Positions 1-12,520 of a stretch of DNA of 64,000 nucleotides are shown piece by piece. Under the pieces are notes generated by a model, which did not search any database, was not told where the DNA came from, and saw nothing but the letters and a program-made list of their open reading frames with translations. The stretch comes from Plecoglossus altivelis (lineage: Eukaryota > Chordata > Actinopteri > Osmeriformes > Plecoglossidae). The position numbers and the translations under genes are program-made. How positions within the stretch are numbered: position 1 is the first letter of the stretch; every line of letters starts with the position of its first letter. The stretch is from NCBI GenBank assembly GCA_036571765.1, contig BROE01000014.1:16896290-16960289 (forward strand), given 5' to 3'.

Positions 1-376
1 CACACAGATAGACGTCTCACTATGGATGAGGGATGTGGGAGAGGTTAACACAGGGGGTAATAATATTAGGTGTCGAGTTGGCGGAAAGGTCATAGTTCAT
101 AGGTTGGTGACCCCTGCACTCGCACCACATGCACCAGGCGGCACCCCCTGGGGGGATGGGGGTGTGTGTGTGGGGTGTGTGTGTGGGGTGTGTGTGTGGG
201 GTGTGTGTGTGGGGGTGTGTGTGGGTTGTGGGGGGGGGGGGGGGGGATCATACCCTCACACCCTGAGGTTAACCAGTTTCTGACCGGTAGAGGACAGGAG
301 GAGTTTCCCCAAAACACGTTCTGTTAAAGTGTCCCTATCAGTATTGAAACAGTGGTTTTCTCCCATAGGAACACTA
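1..376. other. Non-coding left edge with G/T-rich low complexity
   Basis: No gene is recognisable. A (GTGTGTGGG)-type run at about 165-225 leads into a poly-G tract near 230-246. The open frames here come from this simple sequence and show no family similarity. Confidence 0.7.
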
Positions 377-1075
377 ACCTATCCTGTCGTAGCTGACGAC
401 TAGAACAACCTATCCTGTCGCAGCTAACGACCAGGACAACCTATCCTGTCGCAGCTAACGACCAGGACAACCTATCCTGTCGCAGCTAACGACTAGAACA
501 ACCTATCCTGTCGCAGCTAACGACCAGGACAACCTATCCTGTTCAAGCTGCCAGCCAGGACAACCTATCCTGTTAAAGCTACCAGCCAGGACAACCTATC
601 CTGTTCAAGCTGCCAGCCAGGACAACCTATCCTGTTAAAGCTACCAGCCAGGACAACCTATCCTGTTCAAGCTGCCAGCCAGGACAACCTATCCTGTTGA
701 AGCTGCCAGCCAGGACAACCTATCCTGTTGAAGCTGCCAGCCAGGACAACCTATCCTGTTCAAGCTGCTAGACAGGACAACCTATCCTGTTCAAGCTGCT
801 AGCCACGACAACCTATCCTGCTCAAGCTGCCAGCCAGGACAACCTATCCTGTTCAAGCTGCTAGCCACGACAACCTATCCTGTTCAAGCTGCTAGCCACG
901 ACAATCTATCCTGTTCAAGCTGCCAGCCAGGACAACCTATCCTGTTCAAGCTGCCAGCCAGGACAACCTATCCTGTTCAAGCTGCTAGACAGGACAACCT
1001 ATCCTGTCGCAGCTGACGACAAGGACAACCTATCCTGTCGCAGCTGACGACAAGGACAACCTATCCTGTGGCAGC
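377..1075. repeat. 31-bp minisatellite, about 22 copies
   Basis: The core AACCTATCCTGTTCAAGCTG recurs every 31 bases. Two sub-families are visible: units with CGCAGCTAACGACCAGGAC at both ends of the array, and units with TCAAGCTGCCAGCCAGGAC in the middle. The outer type flanks the inner type, which suggests the inner variant expanded inside an older array. It lies beyond the 3' end of casp2. Confidence 0.95.
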
Positions 1076-1908
1076 GGTCGTCTGAGGGTTGTCTAGGATG
1101 AGGGAAGTGCTTAAGTCTGTTTTGTTCTTCTACTGCTGCATAAACAGATCTCCCTCTACACTGCCCCCTGGTGGCGGAAGGCAGGCAAGACAAGGAAGGC
1201 GGTAGAGCTCTTTCTAAGCATGTGACAGCAAAACATTCATCTTTTTAAATATACAAAAACAGAGAATGGCCTTTTAGAATTCATATAAAATAGGCATTCC
1301 AAAAAGAACATTTAAAAATTGTACAAACTAAAAAAAGATAAAAATAGATGCATGTATAAACCTTTCGATGAAATTTGGTATGAAATAAAAAGTTGACATT
1401 CTCATATACCTTCAGATGATTAAAAGAAACATTTCACAGAATTATAATTCCATAACTGGCATTGATACGCATGTAAGATTGCTGAATGGGACTGAGGCTG
1501 TATATGTGACTTGTTGACTAACTCCATGTCCTTAACCAGGTACATCAGACTAATCAAAAACTTGTTCCTTTTCTTTTTTCCAAGAGCTGGTGTTCTGGGG
1601 TTTGTGCAGAGGGAGATGGGGTGTGTGTGTGTGTATGTGTGTGTGTGCGTGTGGGTCTCCGTATGAGAATTTGCACAGCAAATATGAATGAATAAACCCT
1701 TCGAGTGGGAATGTGTGTGTCTGAAGATGGGCTGGAATGTGTGAGTGTGTGTGTGTGGCAGTAGTAGGAGTGGAATGTGTGAGTGTGTGTGTGTGGCAGT
1801 AGTAGGAGTGGAATGTGTGAGTGTGTGCATCAGTAATGTAAGTGTGTGCATGTCTGTGTCAATAATGTGTGTGTCTGTCAGTAATGTGTGTGTGTGTGTC
1901 TGTCAGTA

Positions 1909-1963
<55 letters not shown>

Positions 1964-2075
1964 AGTAATGTGTGTGAGTGTGTGCATCAGTAATGTGAGT
2001 GTATGTTTGTCAGTAATGTGTGTGTGTGTCTGTCAGTAATGTGTGTGTGTGTGTGTGTGTGTGTGTCTGTGTGTG
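1076..2075. other. casp2 3' flank / probable 3' UTR with TG microsatellites
   Basis: No coding exon is seen. The part from about 1200 to 1560 is AT-rich and unique. From 1615 to 2075 there are (TG)n runs, including a longer unit containing GGCAGTAGTAGGAGTGGAATG repeated near 1755-1815. The stretch is directly downstream of the casp2 stop codon (minus strand) and probably holds its 3' UTR. I did not identify a convincing polyadenylation signal. Confidence 0.5.
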
Positions 2076-2322
2076 TCAGTAATGTGGGTGGTACTTGGGG
2101 AACAGGAAGAGGTCTTTGCAGAGGGAGCTGGTGAACTCTGACATCTCTTTGCAGCGATGGTGGGCTGTTCCAGGGGCGTAACCCTCCCTCTCCTTGATGC
2201 GCCCGTTCACCTGAAGCACACAGGAAACAGGAAACAGGAAACACCAACATGTCAGTGCTGATACGTCAGGGTCAGAGCTCCAAACATGGAGTCCATCACG
2301 CCTTCCGCAGAGGTCAGTGATC

Positions 2323-2363
<41 letters not shown>

Positions 2364-2425
2364 ACCTGCACCATAATGTCAGCCAGGTGTGTGTGTGTGT
2401 GTTTACCTGCACCATAATGTCAGCC

Positions 2426-2459
<34 letters not shown>

Positions 2460-3581
2460 ACCTGCACCATAATGTCAGCCAGGTGTGTGTGTGTGTTTAC
2501 CTGCACCATAATGTCAGCCAGGTGTGTATCTCGGGCTCGCAGACGGAGTGCTGTGTTGAGTTCCTGGATGAACCAGGAGCCTCTCTTAGTGTTTCTCATA
2601 GCAGCCGTGCCTTCAGGAGTCAGAACACACCACGACACACCTGTCACTACATCATCTCACACTCACACTCACTCACTCACCCACTCACCCACTCACCCAC
2701 TCACCCACTCACTCCCCCAGTCTCTCTCACCCTCTCTCCTCTCTGTCACTCACTCACTCACTCCCCCAGTCTCTCTCTCACCCTCTCTCCTCTTTGTCAC
2801 TCACTCACTAACACACTCACACACCCTTCCTCTCTCCCTCACACACTCTCTCCTTCACACTCTCTCCCTCAAACATTCTGTCCCTCACACACTCTCACAC
2901 TCACTCTCACACTCTCTCCTTCCCTCCCTCCCTCACATGTTCTCTTACTCTCTCTCTCTCTCTCTCCCTCCCCTCACCTTTGAGGGAGGCATAGCCGCAG
3001 ATCATGTCGGAGCGCTGGGGCAGTTTGACCCTCAGCCTCCCCCTCTCCTCCCTCCGTCTGTCGTCACCATCTCCCTCTCTCCCCGCGTCTCTCTGTTCAC
3101 AGCCAGGGGATGAGGTCCTGCCTGGGCCGTCCGACTGCTCCACGCCACAGTCCATCTCCTCTGATGACATAAGAGAGAGTGAGAGAGAGAGACAGAGAGA
3201 GTGAGGCAGAGTGACAGAGAGAGAGGGGGGAGTGGGAAAGAGGAAGAGGGAGAGAGAGTGAGAGAGAGAGAAGGAGGACATCAGGAGAAAGAGATCATGA
3301 CTAAAAAGGGAGGAAGACAGGGACAGAGAGAGAAGAGAAACAGGCAGGAGAGGTTTGGACTCACCTCCTCTGCATGCTTGGATGAAGAACATCTTGGGCT
3401 TGTTCTGCAGCAGAGGGCAGTGGGCATTATCAAAGGCCTCAAACACCCAGTCCAACTGAGAGGGAGACAGAGAGGGAGAAAAAGGGGGAGGAGGGAGGGA
3501 GGGAGACGAAGAAAGATATTTAAAGATATTTGTCATTCCACTCTTAACTGAACGCGGTAGTTTTCTTATCTGACACCTTCA

Positions 3582-3625
<44 letters not shown>

Positions 3626-3702
3626 GACTCACACACTCACAGACTTACATACTTACACACACTCACAAAGAAACAGACACACACACACACACACGCTCTC
3701 TC

Positions 3703-3765
<63 letters not shown>

Positions 3766-4105
3766 GTCTGTCTCACCGGCAGCAGCTCTCCGTCAGTGCC
3801 ATACACAGCTCCCTCTACACCATGGGACAGCAGACAGAGGACACTGCTGTCCATGTTTCTGTGGTCCTGCTGCCGACGGAACGCCTCGATGCACAGTCTC
3901 ATGTCCTACAGGGAGAGAGGAGGAGAGACGGAGTGAGAGAGAAGGAGAGAGAGGCAGAGAAAGGGAGACATAGGAGGGATAGAGAGATAGTGAAGGGCAG
4001 GAGGGAGGGAGACAAATCAGAGACAAGGATTCACAGCTGTGTCACTTCCTTTACTTCCTAATATCATAACCCAAGTAAAGGGAACATGCTGGCGTGTGTG
4101 TGTGT

Positions 4106-4152
<47 letters not shown>

Positions 4153-4902
4153 CGCACCTTACCTGGGCAGTCAGGTCTCTCTGGACAGTGACCTGGTACT
4201 CCAGCTCAGTGAAGACCTTCCGGAGGACATCCTCATCCACCTCTCCGCCCTTCCTGGTGTCCAGGTCCAGAGCAGAGGCCTCGAACACTGTGTTACTGAT
4301 GACCAGGGCCAGACCACGCCTGGACGACACCATGGGGTAGGACTGGACACAGGGACAGAGGGACGGAGCGAGGACAGGGAGGAGACGGTGGAGGGATCGA
4401 CGGGTGGGGGGGAGGAAGAGAGAGGGAGGGAGGAAGAGAGAGGGGGGGAGGAAGAGAGAGGGAGGCAGGGAGGAAGAGAGAGGGGGGAGGAAGAGGGGGA
4501 GGAAGAAAGAGTGGCAGGGAGAAAGAGAGAGGGAGAAGAGAGAGAGGGTGAGGAAGAGAGAGAGGGAGAGGACAGTGGTTACAGTAAGACAGTCATCTGC
4601 ACACACTTGCACTAATTTGCTCCATCTTTCATCGCTGCGTTCTTCCCTATAGGACGTCCTCTGTACCTCAACCTAACAGTGAGTCACTTCTAACAAGATG
4701 ATGGTTTTACAGCAAACACAGCATGTTGGGAGTGGGAACTCACACACGCGCGCACACCCACACGCACACCGCCTGTCACACACACATTGCCTGTCACACA
4801 CACTCACACACACGCACACACACACTGCCTGTCACACACACACGCGCACACTACTTGTCGTTCATACCCCTGAGCCCTCCTGTGCTTGTCTGTCTGTCTG
4901 CC

Positions 4903-4935
<33 letters not shown>

Positions 4936-7900
4936 GCTTGTCTGCCTGCCTGTCCCTCTGCCTGTCCGTCCGTCTGCCTGTCTGTCTGCCTGTGAAGAGC
5001 AGCAGTGTAAAGGACCCTCCTGTCTAGCCGCACCATCTGGTGCTGCCCAGGCAGCCAAAACAAGCCCACCAGAAGGAATGTGACTGTGTGGCGTGTAGAT
5101 CACTGTCCCTGACATCAGCTAACACCAGCAGATGGTCGCGGTTCAAAATAGCTTCTGTACCTGCTGGTAGTGAGAGAGGTAGAATTCTGGAGTGCAGGGA
5201 AGAACAGGGGTGTTGATAGGGCTGTCAGCATCCAGACACGTCTCCATCGACTCTGCCAATACACACACACGCACAGTAAGACACTGATACATACACTCAC
5301 CTAAAGAATTATTAGGAGCACCATACTAATACTGTGTTTGACCCCCCCCCCCCCTTCGCCTTCCATCCTTTAGGGGAGTGTACATTGAGAGACCTTTACA
5401 AACAGACAGAGGCTGTTACATACAGTAAGAGACCCTGACACACTCTGACTGTTACCCACAGTACAGACCCCTACTCACAGTAACAGACCCTAACACACTG
5501 ACTGTTACCCACAGTACAGACCCTACTCACTGTAACAGATTCTTACACACAGTAACAGACAGTTACACACTCTGACTGTTACCCACAGTACAGACCCCTA
5601 CTCACAGTAACAGATTCTTACACACAGTAACAGACAGTTACACACTCTGACTGTTACCCACAGTACAGACCCTACTCACAGTAACAGATTCTTACACACA
5701 GTAACAGACAGTTACACACTCAGAGAGACTGTTACAACTATGCTACACACTACATGATGTGCATAACTCTATGCCCTGCAAGAATGTTTGAAAACGTTCC
5801 ATAACAGGTCCTCGTTCAAGTGCCCCGGGCCAAGGCCTCGTTCAAGTGCCCCATATCTCTTAGCAACGTTTAAGCCTTTGAAGCTGTGTGCATTGTGAGC
5901 TGTTAGCAGGTAATGCCACAACCTTTGTTAATGAGTCACCAGGGTGTGTCTGAAGCAGGCTAACTGTGCACCATAGCTGCTGCTAACTCACTTCCCACGC
6001 TGATAAGGTTAAAGAAATCATTTTTAAAAACTGTTTCACACAACCTCGTCTACGCCACCCTGTTAGCACTCACTAAACACTAACTCGAACACGTGTAGAC
6101 GCCTCCAAGGGCATTCACAGAACACGCAAAAAAACAACAACAACAAAAAAAACCTGTCTGAATCCAAACCCATTTCCTGCCCTCCCATTGGACGACCACA
6201 AACACTCCCTCATCCTAACTGCTTCCCACGTCGTCATGGAGACTGATAAATATTGTGAATCTTGTGCGATGGTGAACGTAACCCCGGCTGCAGCCTTGCA
6301 TACCATGTGTCCTGGCTCTCTTGGCTGAGAACAGGCCCTCCTGAGTAGGGAGGGGAAGAGGAGACATGGCCAACCTCTGAGTGGAAAAAAAAACACACAA
6401 ACAAAAGACATTATTACTAAACTGAATTAAGATGCAATCTGAAGTAACTCCGTCTGACCCCAATGCAAAGTGAACCGTAAACAATGTTGGACTTGTAGCA
6501 TCATGACGGACAAATGCGGTTTGGATCCGTGCTAGAGAAACTTGTGGATGCGTCAGAACGACAATCAGAGAGCGTAATTAGCCAGTCTGTGTCTGTAGTC
6601 TGTGTCTTGTCTGCGTGTCTAGTCTGTATATCTGTACACCCTGCTCTGAGGCCCAGGTGGGGCATGTGACTCTCACCTGCCTCTCCTCTGCCCTTCCTCT
6701 CTTCCTCCCCTGTCTCTGCCTGCCTCTCTCCTCACTTCCTGGGAGTGTCTCTCTCTCTGGACACCCAGGGCTGCTGCTGCTGCTGCAGACGGCGTGGGCT
6801 GTTCCAACACTGCCCATCTCCCAGTCTTCCTCTCTTTGTCTCTCTAGCGTAGAACACTGAACTCTAGAACTCTGTACCTAGACAGCACAGAGTCAGAGGT
6901 GCGTGTGTGTGTGTGTGTGTGTGTGTATGTGGGGGGCCTCTCTGCTCTGTGTATCGACAGTCTGTATGCTGTAGCAGGCTCAGCTGAGGAGCTCACCTCT
7001 CTCTCTCTGTCCACCTCTCTCTTGCTGTCAGTCTCTCCCTCGCTGTCAGCCTCTCCTTCGCTGTCCACCTCTCTCTCGCTGTCCGCCTCTCTCTCGCTGT
7101 CAGCCTCTCTCTCGCTGTCAGCCTCTCTCTCGCTGTCCGCCTCTCTCTCTCTGTCCGCCTCTCTCTCGCTGTCCGCCTCTCTCTCTCTGTCCGCCTCTCT
7201 CTCGCTGTCCACCTCTCTCTCGCTGTCCGCCTCTCTCTCGCTGTCCACCTCTCTCTCGCTGTCCGCCTCTCTCTCGCTGTCCGCCTCTCTCTCGCTGTCT
7301 GCCTCTCTCTCCCTGTCCACCTCTCTCTCGCTGTCTCTCAGCCTCTCTGGACTTGCAACCAGACAACTCTGGGTTGGTGTCTGTGTCACGCTGCTTGTCA
7401 CTGTCTCTATCTCTGCCTCTGCCTGGGAACCCTGGAAGAGTCAAGGGCAGCCTGAGAGAAAGCTCTGGAAGAGCTGATGTGTAGGTAGCATGTCTAGCGT
7501 GTCTGCGGTCACCAGGGCGTTACCTTGGTGTCAGCCTCCCTGCTGTCGCTCTCTGAGCACTCGGTGAGGAGAGCAAACAGGTGATGTTGCTCTGTGTCTC
7601 TCAGAGCTGCGCAGAAGCTGCTGAAGGCACGCGGTCCTCGTTTGGGCAGAATAGAAAGCAGACGATAGCTTCGCTTGTGAGAGGTGTTCTCCACCTAACG
7701 TAAGTGGAGGGAGAAAAACCGTTAAAAAAAAACTTTTAAAAAACTACGCGACGTAATGAAGAGAATTCTTCTCCCGCGGATGAGTGGTGTTGGTTGCCTG
7801 GATCAAGACAGTACGGTTTGGGGACGTACCAAAATGCTCTCTGCCATACTGTCTGTGAGTATCTCATCTGCTGTCAGTGACTGGACGAGCAACTCGTCAA

Positions 7901-7976
7901 CCACCATCTCTTTACAGAGAATAACGGAGCGTTTCCGAAGCGCCCTCTTATCCCGTTCCTGCATGCCTCCAAACAT
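2076..7976 (-). CDS. casp2: Caspase-2 (CARD-containing initiator caspase), complete
   Basis: Cysteine protease that starts apoptosis after CARD-mediated assembly (PIDDosome in known vertebrates). Coding exons on the minus strand: 7976-7830, 7694-7524, 6376-6304, 5252-5161, 4342-4163, 3905-3777, 3455-3365, 3160-2978, 2610-2501 and 2210-2076. All phases agree and the total is 1311 nt, 436 aa; the human long form is 452 aa. Residues 1 to about 100 are the CARD (LPKRGPRAF). The catalytic His is in CLLSHGVEG and the catalytic Cys in FFIQACRG. The inter-subunit linker (SSPGCEQRDAG) and the small-subunit motif RSDMICGYA match caspase-2 rather than caspase-8 or -9. The protein ends FPKYHPHY. The start is the ATG at 7976; another in-frame ATG at 7964 gives MQERDKR. 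Introns carry several minisatellites. The upstream region points away from the Rap1GAP-like gene. Confidence 0.95.
2325..2530. repeat. (TG)n array carrying three extra copies of the casp2 exon-9 end plus splice donor
   Basis: The block TTTACCTGCACCATAATGTC (followed by AGCCAGG) starts at 2361, 2402, 2457 and 2496. Only the last copy continues into the full exon. On the minus strand each block holds the last ~26 exon bases followed by the GTAAAC donor, so three decoy donor copies lie just inside the intron, separated by (TG)n. Confidence 0.95.
5440..5725. repeat. About 75-bp tandem repeat in casp2 intron 3
   Basis: Units contain GACTGTTACCCACAGTACAG, CCTACTCACAGTAACAGATT and ACACACAGTAACAGACAGTT. 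Three to four imperfect copies sit between coding exons 3 and 4 of casp2. They have no coding meaning. Confidence 0.85.
7010..7345. repeat. 18-bp minisatellite in casp2 intron 2, open in several frames
   Basis: The unit CGCTGTCCGCCTCTCTCT (with variants CCACCTC, CAGCCTC) is repeated about 18 times. Because 18 is a multiple of three the array is open in several frames; the minus strand reads as DSEREA/DSEREV repeats. It lies between casp2 coding exons 2 and 3, which join in phase without it, so I treat it as intronic. Confidence 0.9.
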
Positions 7977-9186
7977 TGTGCTCTGCGACAAAGTACGTAA
8001 TAAAAAATGTGTCCAAACCATTTCCTTATTATTCAATGCATTCAATTCTTAGGCAATCGCCTATTGTCCTCTTGCAAGAAGGCGATAATTGGTGTTCTTA
8101 CCTTGAAGTAGTCTGACTTGACAACAGACTGGATGTTGAACGACCCTTTGGAAGTTCAAAAACGTATCCTTATATGTTAACTGCTTTAGCGCTAACTGAT
8201 CTTTCTTTAAGCCGTCGCGGTGCCGGTAGTTGGCTATTTAGCGGTCAGTGTCAAGTTCTACAGCAGAGCTAGTGTAAAGCATTTTAAACACACATGTCGA
8301 GATGTCAGGATAGCTCCAGCTAAGATCTAACTGGCTGATCGCCAGAAATTCGTCTAACACAATTAGCTACATTGAATCGCGCAAGATTACACAACCTAAT
8401 GTGTGTCAGAAGTTTTCCTGCAAGAAGCCAGCCAACAGTAACTACCTTTGTAGTTTCTGGTTCAGTTGCCCGACTACTACTTGGCTAATTAGCGAGCTAA
8501 AGCTAGCTACGTTGATGCTAACGTCTGACCGATCTCCTTGCTGCAAGAAAAAATAACTTAGCTAGTTTCAAGAAAGACTGGTTTGCACTTCTCTGCATCA
8601 GACTTGCTAAAAAAAACTGTTTCAGGGAGAACTAGCTATACATCGTTAGTAACCGTGCTAGCTTCAAAATTGCTAATAACGTTCGGTCACACTTCCGCAG
8701 GTCCATGCAAAGCTCTGTTGTGGGTGTGGATGAGTCACGCTCTTTAGTGACATGGCCAATGAGATTAGAGAATACATGAGTGACGTTTCAAGCAACTAAT
8801 CTCTTACTAGTTTCGTGAAGGTTGTGTTTAGATATAAATAATTAAAATGATTTTGAATTCAAATCTCTGTTTACTGTCAGTAATTAGCCAATTGATAAGA
8901 TGGCTCTCTATGATGGACGTTGTTTTTAGTCTAATGGTTCATCGGGTTTGAGACGAAAGCTTGTCATTGGTAGGAAATGCGGTCGGGGGAATTCAACAGT
9001 TAACAAAACACATATAACTCCCCTTATTTGCAATATATGTCTTTTGTATATTTCCCCGCCGGCCTTTGTCCTTAATCTTTTTAAAGTTAATGCACTGAAC
9101 TACTAATAATATGATTCAATGATTCCTGTCTGATAGATTAAACATTAGACTGTACACTAAATATATGACGCATTTACTTACCACCC

Positions 9187-9237
<51 letters not shown>

Positions 9238-10531
9238 CACACACACAATTCCCCATTTCTACCCCTCCTCCACACTCCTGCTGTCTTCCTCCTCTCTCTC
9301 AGTGTGTGCTGTCAATAATTGATGATTCCACTGACTCAAAGGGTAACAGGTCTGAGAAAAAATCTCTCATGCATTTCTTTATTTATTTCCTCAAGTCTAT
9401 CTTTACACTCGGCCAGTCAGTGAGACCACCACACGTGTTTATTAGAGCATGGCAATCGATGAAAAGCGGCCGCTCAGTGCCTGTCTCATGCCTCTATCAG
9501 CGGTGACGGCAGTTAATCCTCGATACTGGAGTTCCTGCGGCCACGATAGGGTTAATACTGCCTGTTTAGCTGACAGTAGGATAGAGGAAAACGGGGAGAG
9601 AGATTAAATGAGTGAGAGGCAGGGGGCAGAGAGGAGGATAAGGAGAGAGGGGGGATAGAGTGAAAGAGTGAATTAATTCATCCCCTACTCAAGCCTTAAT
9701 TGACGCCGCAGCAAACTGGCACTCGCAAATAAACACACAGAGCGATGGAAGGAGAGAGGAGAAACGAGAAGTTCTTTCACAGGAAGAGAAGTTTAACTTT
9801 TGGCGCATATGGAGGGTGAGTGAACAAAACTGCCGTAATGTCAACTGGTTGTCTCGTTTTTTTGTCCCCCAAATATGAAAGTTGAACAAGGCGGATTCAT
9901 TTCTTAAATAATGTAATAAGTAGTAATGCATCATGTGTAAAGTGCGTATGTGTCGCATCATGGATTGTCTGTTCTTGAGCAGCTCCCAGTCCCCTGTTGA
10001 CAGTGTGGACAGATTCATATGCGGGGATGAAGAGAGGTCAGTCATTCTTCAGTCACTTGTGTTTATATTCATCAGCTCTATTGTGTTTTCATATCAAACC
10101 AGTTCTCCCCTTCACGACATACGGGGGACGCGGTTATAACGAATGGTTTCGAATAGGAAGACTTTATGATTTTTTTTGTTGCTTTTGTCTGTCAATCCAC
10201 CTGCTGCAACAGACAAGAAACTTCACGACCCAGCGTTCTGGATGCACTGGATTCTCCCTGTAGTGCGAACAAGCCTTTCCTCCCAACTAACAGCAACCAA
10301 AGGGTAAACACACACACACACACACACACACACCATCACACACACCATCTCCCCCTAACATACAAACAATCCTATAATCATAATGACATGCTTTGACATA
10401 TCTATGAACAGGCAGCGCTGGTCTAACAGTCATAGATTGGTCAATCCTCCCCTTTCCTAAGAAGACAGTGATGTCATCGGCACAGATATCAAGTCTGTAT
10501 TTTAACGAAGAAAGTGCACTTGCATGCGTCG
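7977..10531. other. Intergenic region between casp2 and the Rap1GAP-like gene (divergent promoters expected)
   Basis: The 5' ends of a minus-strand and a plus-strand gene face each other here. No coding exon is recognised. The stretch 8100-8700 has many GCTAGC/TTAGC words and no repeats, as expected for a promoter or 5' UTR of casp2. A (CA)n run lies at 9190-9246 and another at 10308-10332. No convincing TATA box or defined regulatory site could be assigned. Confidence 0.5.
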
Positions 10532-12105
10532 ATGTGCGTGGCTGTTCCTCTTTTCGTTCTAACGCTGGTTTCCCTCTTCATTGTTCTCACCCGGGTCGTC
10601 TCTCCCTCTGTTCGTTCGGATCTGCGTTCGTCGACGAAGGTGACAGAACTGTTTGAGATCATTGAAAAGCTGCAGGTTCGTACAAAGCACGAAAGCACCC
10701 CCCCTCCCCTCCCCTCCCCTCCCCTCCTCTCCTCAATAGTTTGGGAAAGTCTGTGGAGGATGCCTGGGTGATCATTCATGTCAATCTTCTCCATCAGGGT
10801 AGCAGGCTGGACGAACAACGTTGTGCATTTCCTTTGCCCTTGAAGGTACAGCTGTTGTTGTTTTTGTTGCTGTTATTGTTGTTGTTGTTGTTGTTAGCGA
10901 AACTGTTTCATGAAGCCAGAGTGTCTGTTGCCCAAAACACTTTCCACCACTCTAAAGGGTAATGATACCAGCATAACAAAACAAAACAAAAAACTGGTTG
11001 CTGTCATCATTTTAACTTTGTTTTCATGTGAAACATGGCTTTTATTTAACAAAACATTCAGATGTGTAAGAATATACTCTTTAGGCAGGTGCTAAATGAC
11101 AAATGTAATAAGAACAATACAATCATTAAAAAAGCATAAATGTTTAAAGTTCAATTGACCTTTGACATCTTCTGACCTCTGTTTTAAGTCTCATCTTTTA
11201 AAGATTGGAGGCGACCTGCCTCTGATCCTGCCCCCTAAACTGGGGGGGTATTGGATTGACCCCCCTCTGGAGAAGTTTGCAGACGTGAGCCCCACGTCCT
11301 CCCATCATGGTCTGGAGACGGCTTCCTACGACATCATGGAGAGAGACAGCGAGGCTAAAATATACAGCGATCTCTTTCGATCTAGAGTCAGTTCAGCATT
11401 TGCATCAGACGTCTCGTCTACATCACTCGAATTGTTTTCTTACATTCCCACCGCCAAGTACCAATTCTGCGTTTCCCATTGGCTATCCTCTGTGAAAGTC
11501 TCATATAAAAACCCTGTGTTCTTCCTGTCCTCTGTCAGTACCATCACTCCTTCACAGCGATGGACCCCTCCCTGGGCCCTTTGGTTCTCTCCGTGTGTTT
11601 GGAGGAAGAAGAAAGACGACTAAGAGTCATTCTGAGGTGGACTTTACGTTCCGTTCACTTCATAAAGGCACGAGCCGTACATAACGCTTCCTAAGCTGCT
11701 TTATAACCGCTTGACTTAAGTTCTGAATGTTCTGAACAGAATGAAGGAATGCTCTCTGCATGGAGCCTTTTCTGTCTGCCTGTTCTCTAGCATCCCCTCT
11801 GCTGTGGAACTGGCCAGGGTAGGGTTCATACGGTTGACTTCAAGCTCTGTAGACGACCCAACGCAGACAACCAGCCATATATGCTCACAACATTGTTTTG
11901 CTTTGATCTTCTCCAGATGCTGTGTGAGCATGTGACTGTACCCAGATTTGAGGTGGTTAGCTATCTCAAGGTACTTCTCTCGTTCTTTTAGATCATTCTT
12001 ATGACGACTCGGAAGGTCGTTTGTCTGTTTACGGATGTTCATCAACGTTTCTCTCTCTCTCACACACACACTCTCTCTAACTCTCTCTCTCTCTCCCCTT
12101 CTCTT

Positions 12106-12136
<31 letters not shown>

Positions 12137-12488
12137 TCCCCTCTTCCTTCCCTCTTCATCTCTGTGTACCAGTCTCCAGAGCTTATTACAGCATTTGATG
12201 AGCACAGGGTATCTCCCAATTTCAAATTTGGCATCTTGTATCAGAAGGAGGGACAGGTAAGCCCCATATAGCTACTATACATCAGCATGATGTTGGGGAG
12301 GGAAGTAACTGCCCATTTGCATCTCTTCCAGGCTACATATGACTTACCAGACTCTCTCTTTCACTTCTATCTTTCCCACTCTCACTTCTATATTGCTCCA
12401 TCCCTTGGTCTCTCTCCCTTCTCTCTCTCTCTCTCTCTCTCTCCCTCCTCTCTCTCTCTTCCTTCTCTCTCTCTCTCTCTCTCTCCCC

Positions 12489-12520
<32 letters not shown>

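Noticed and set aside
377..1075. CRISPR array
   Set aside because: The regular 31-bp period has no unique spacers between conserved repeats; it is a head-to-tail minisatellite in a vertebrate genome.
2330..3113. 217- and 227-aa plus-strand frames (CVCVCV, THSLTHS)
   Set aside because: They are (TG)n and (CACT)n microsatellites over casp2 introns and antisense exon.
6844..7477. Long frames on both strands rich in SEREAD / SLSAS repeats
   Set aside because: An 18-bp tandem array gives open frames in several phases. casp2 exons 2 and 3 join in phase without it.
11539..11640. Acceptor at 11557 for Rap1GAP-like exon 4
   Set aside because: It would need a phase-1 donor that is only weak. The acceptor at 11538 joins in phase 0 and restores the family-like residues before MDPSLGPLVLS.
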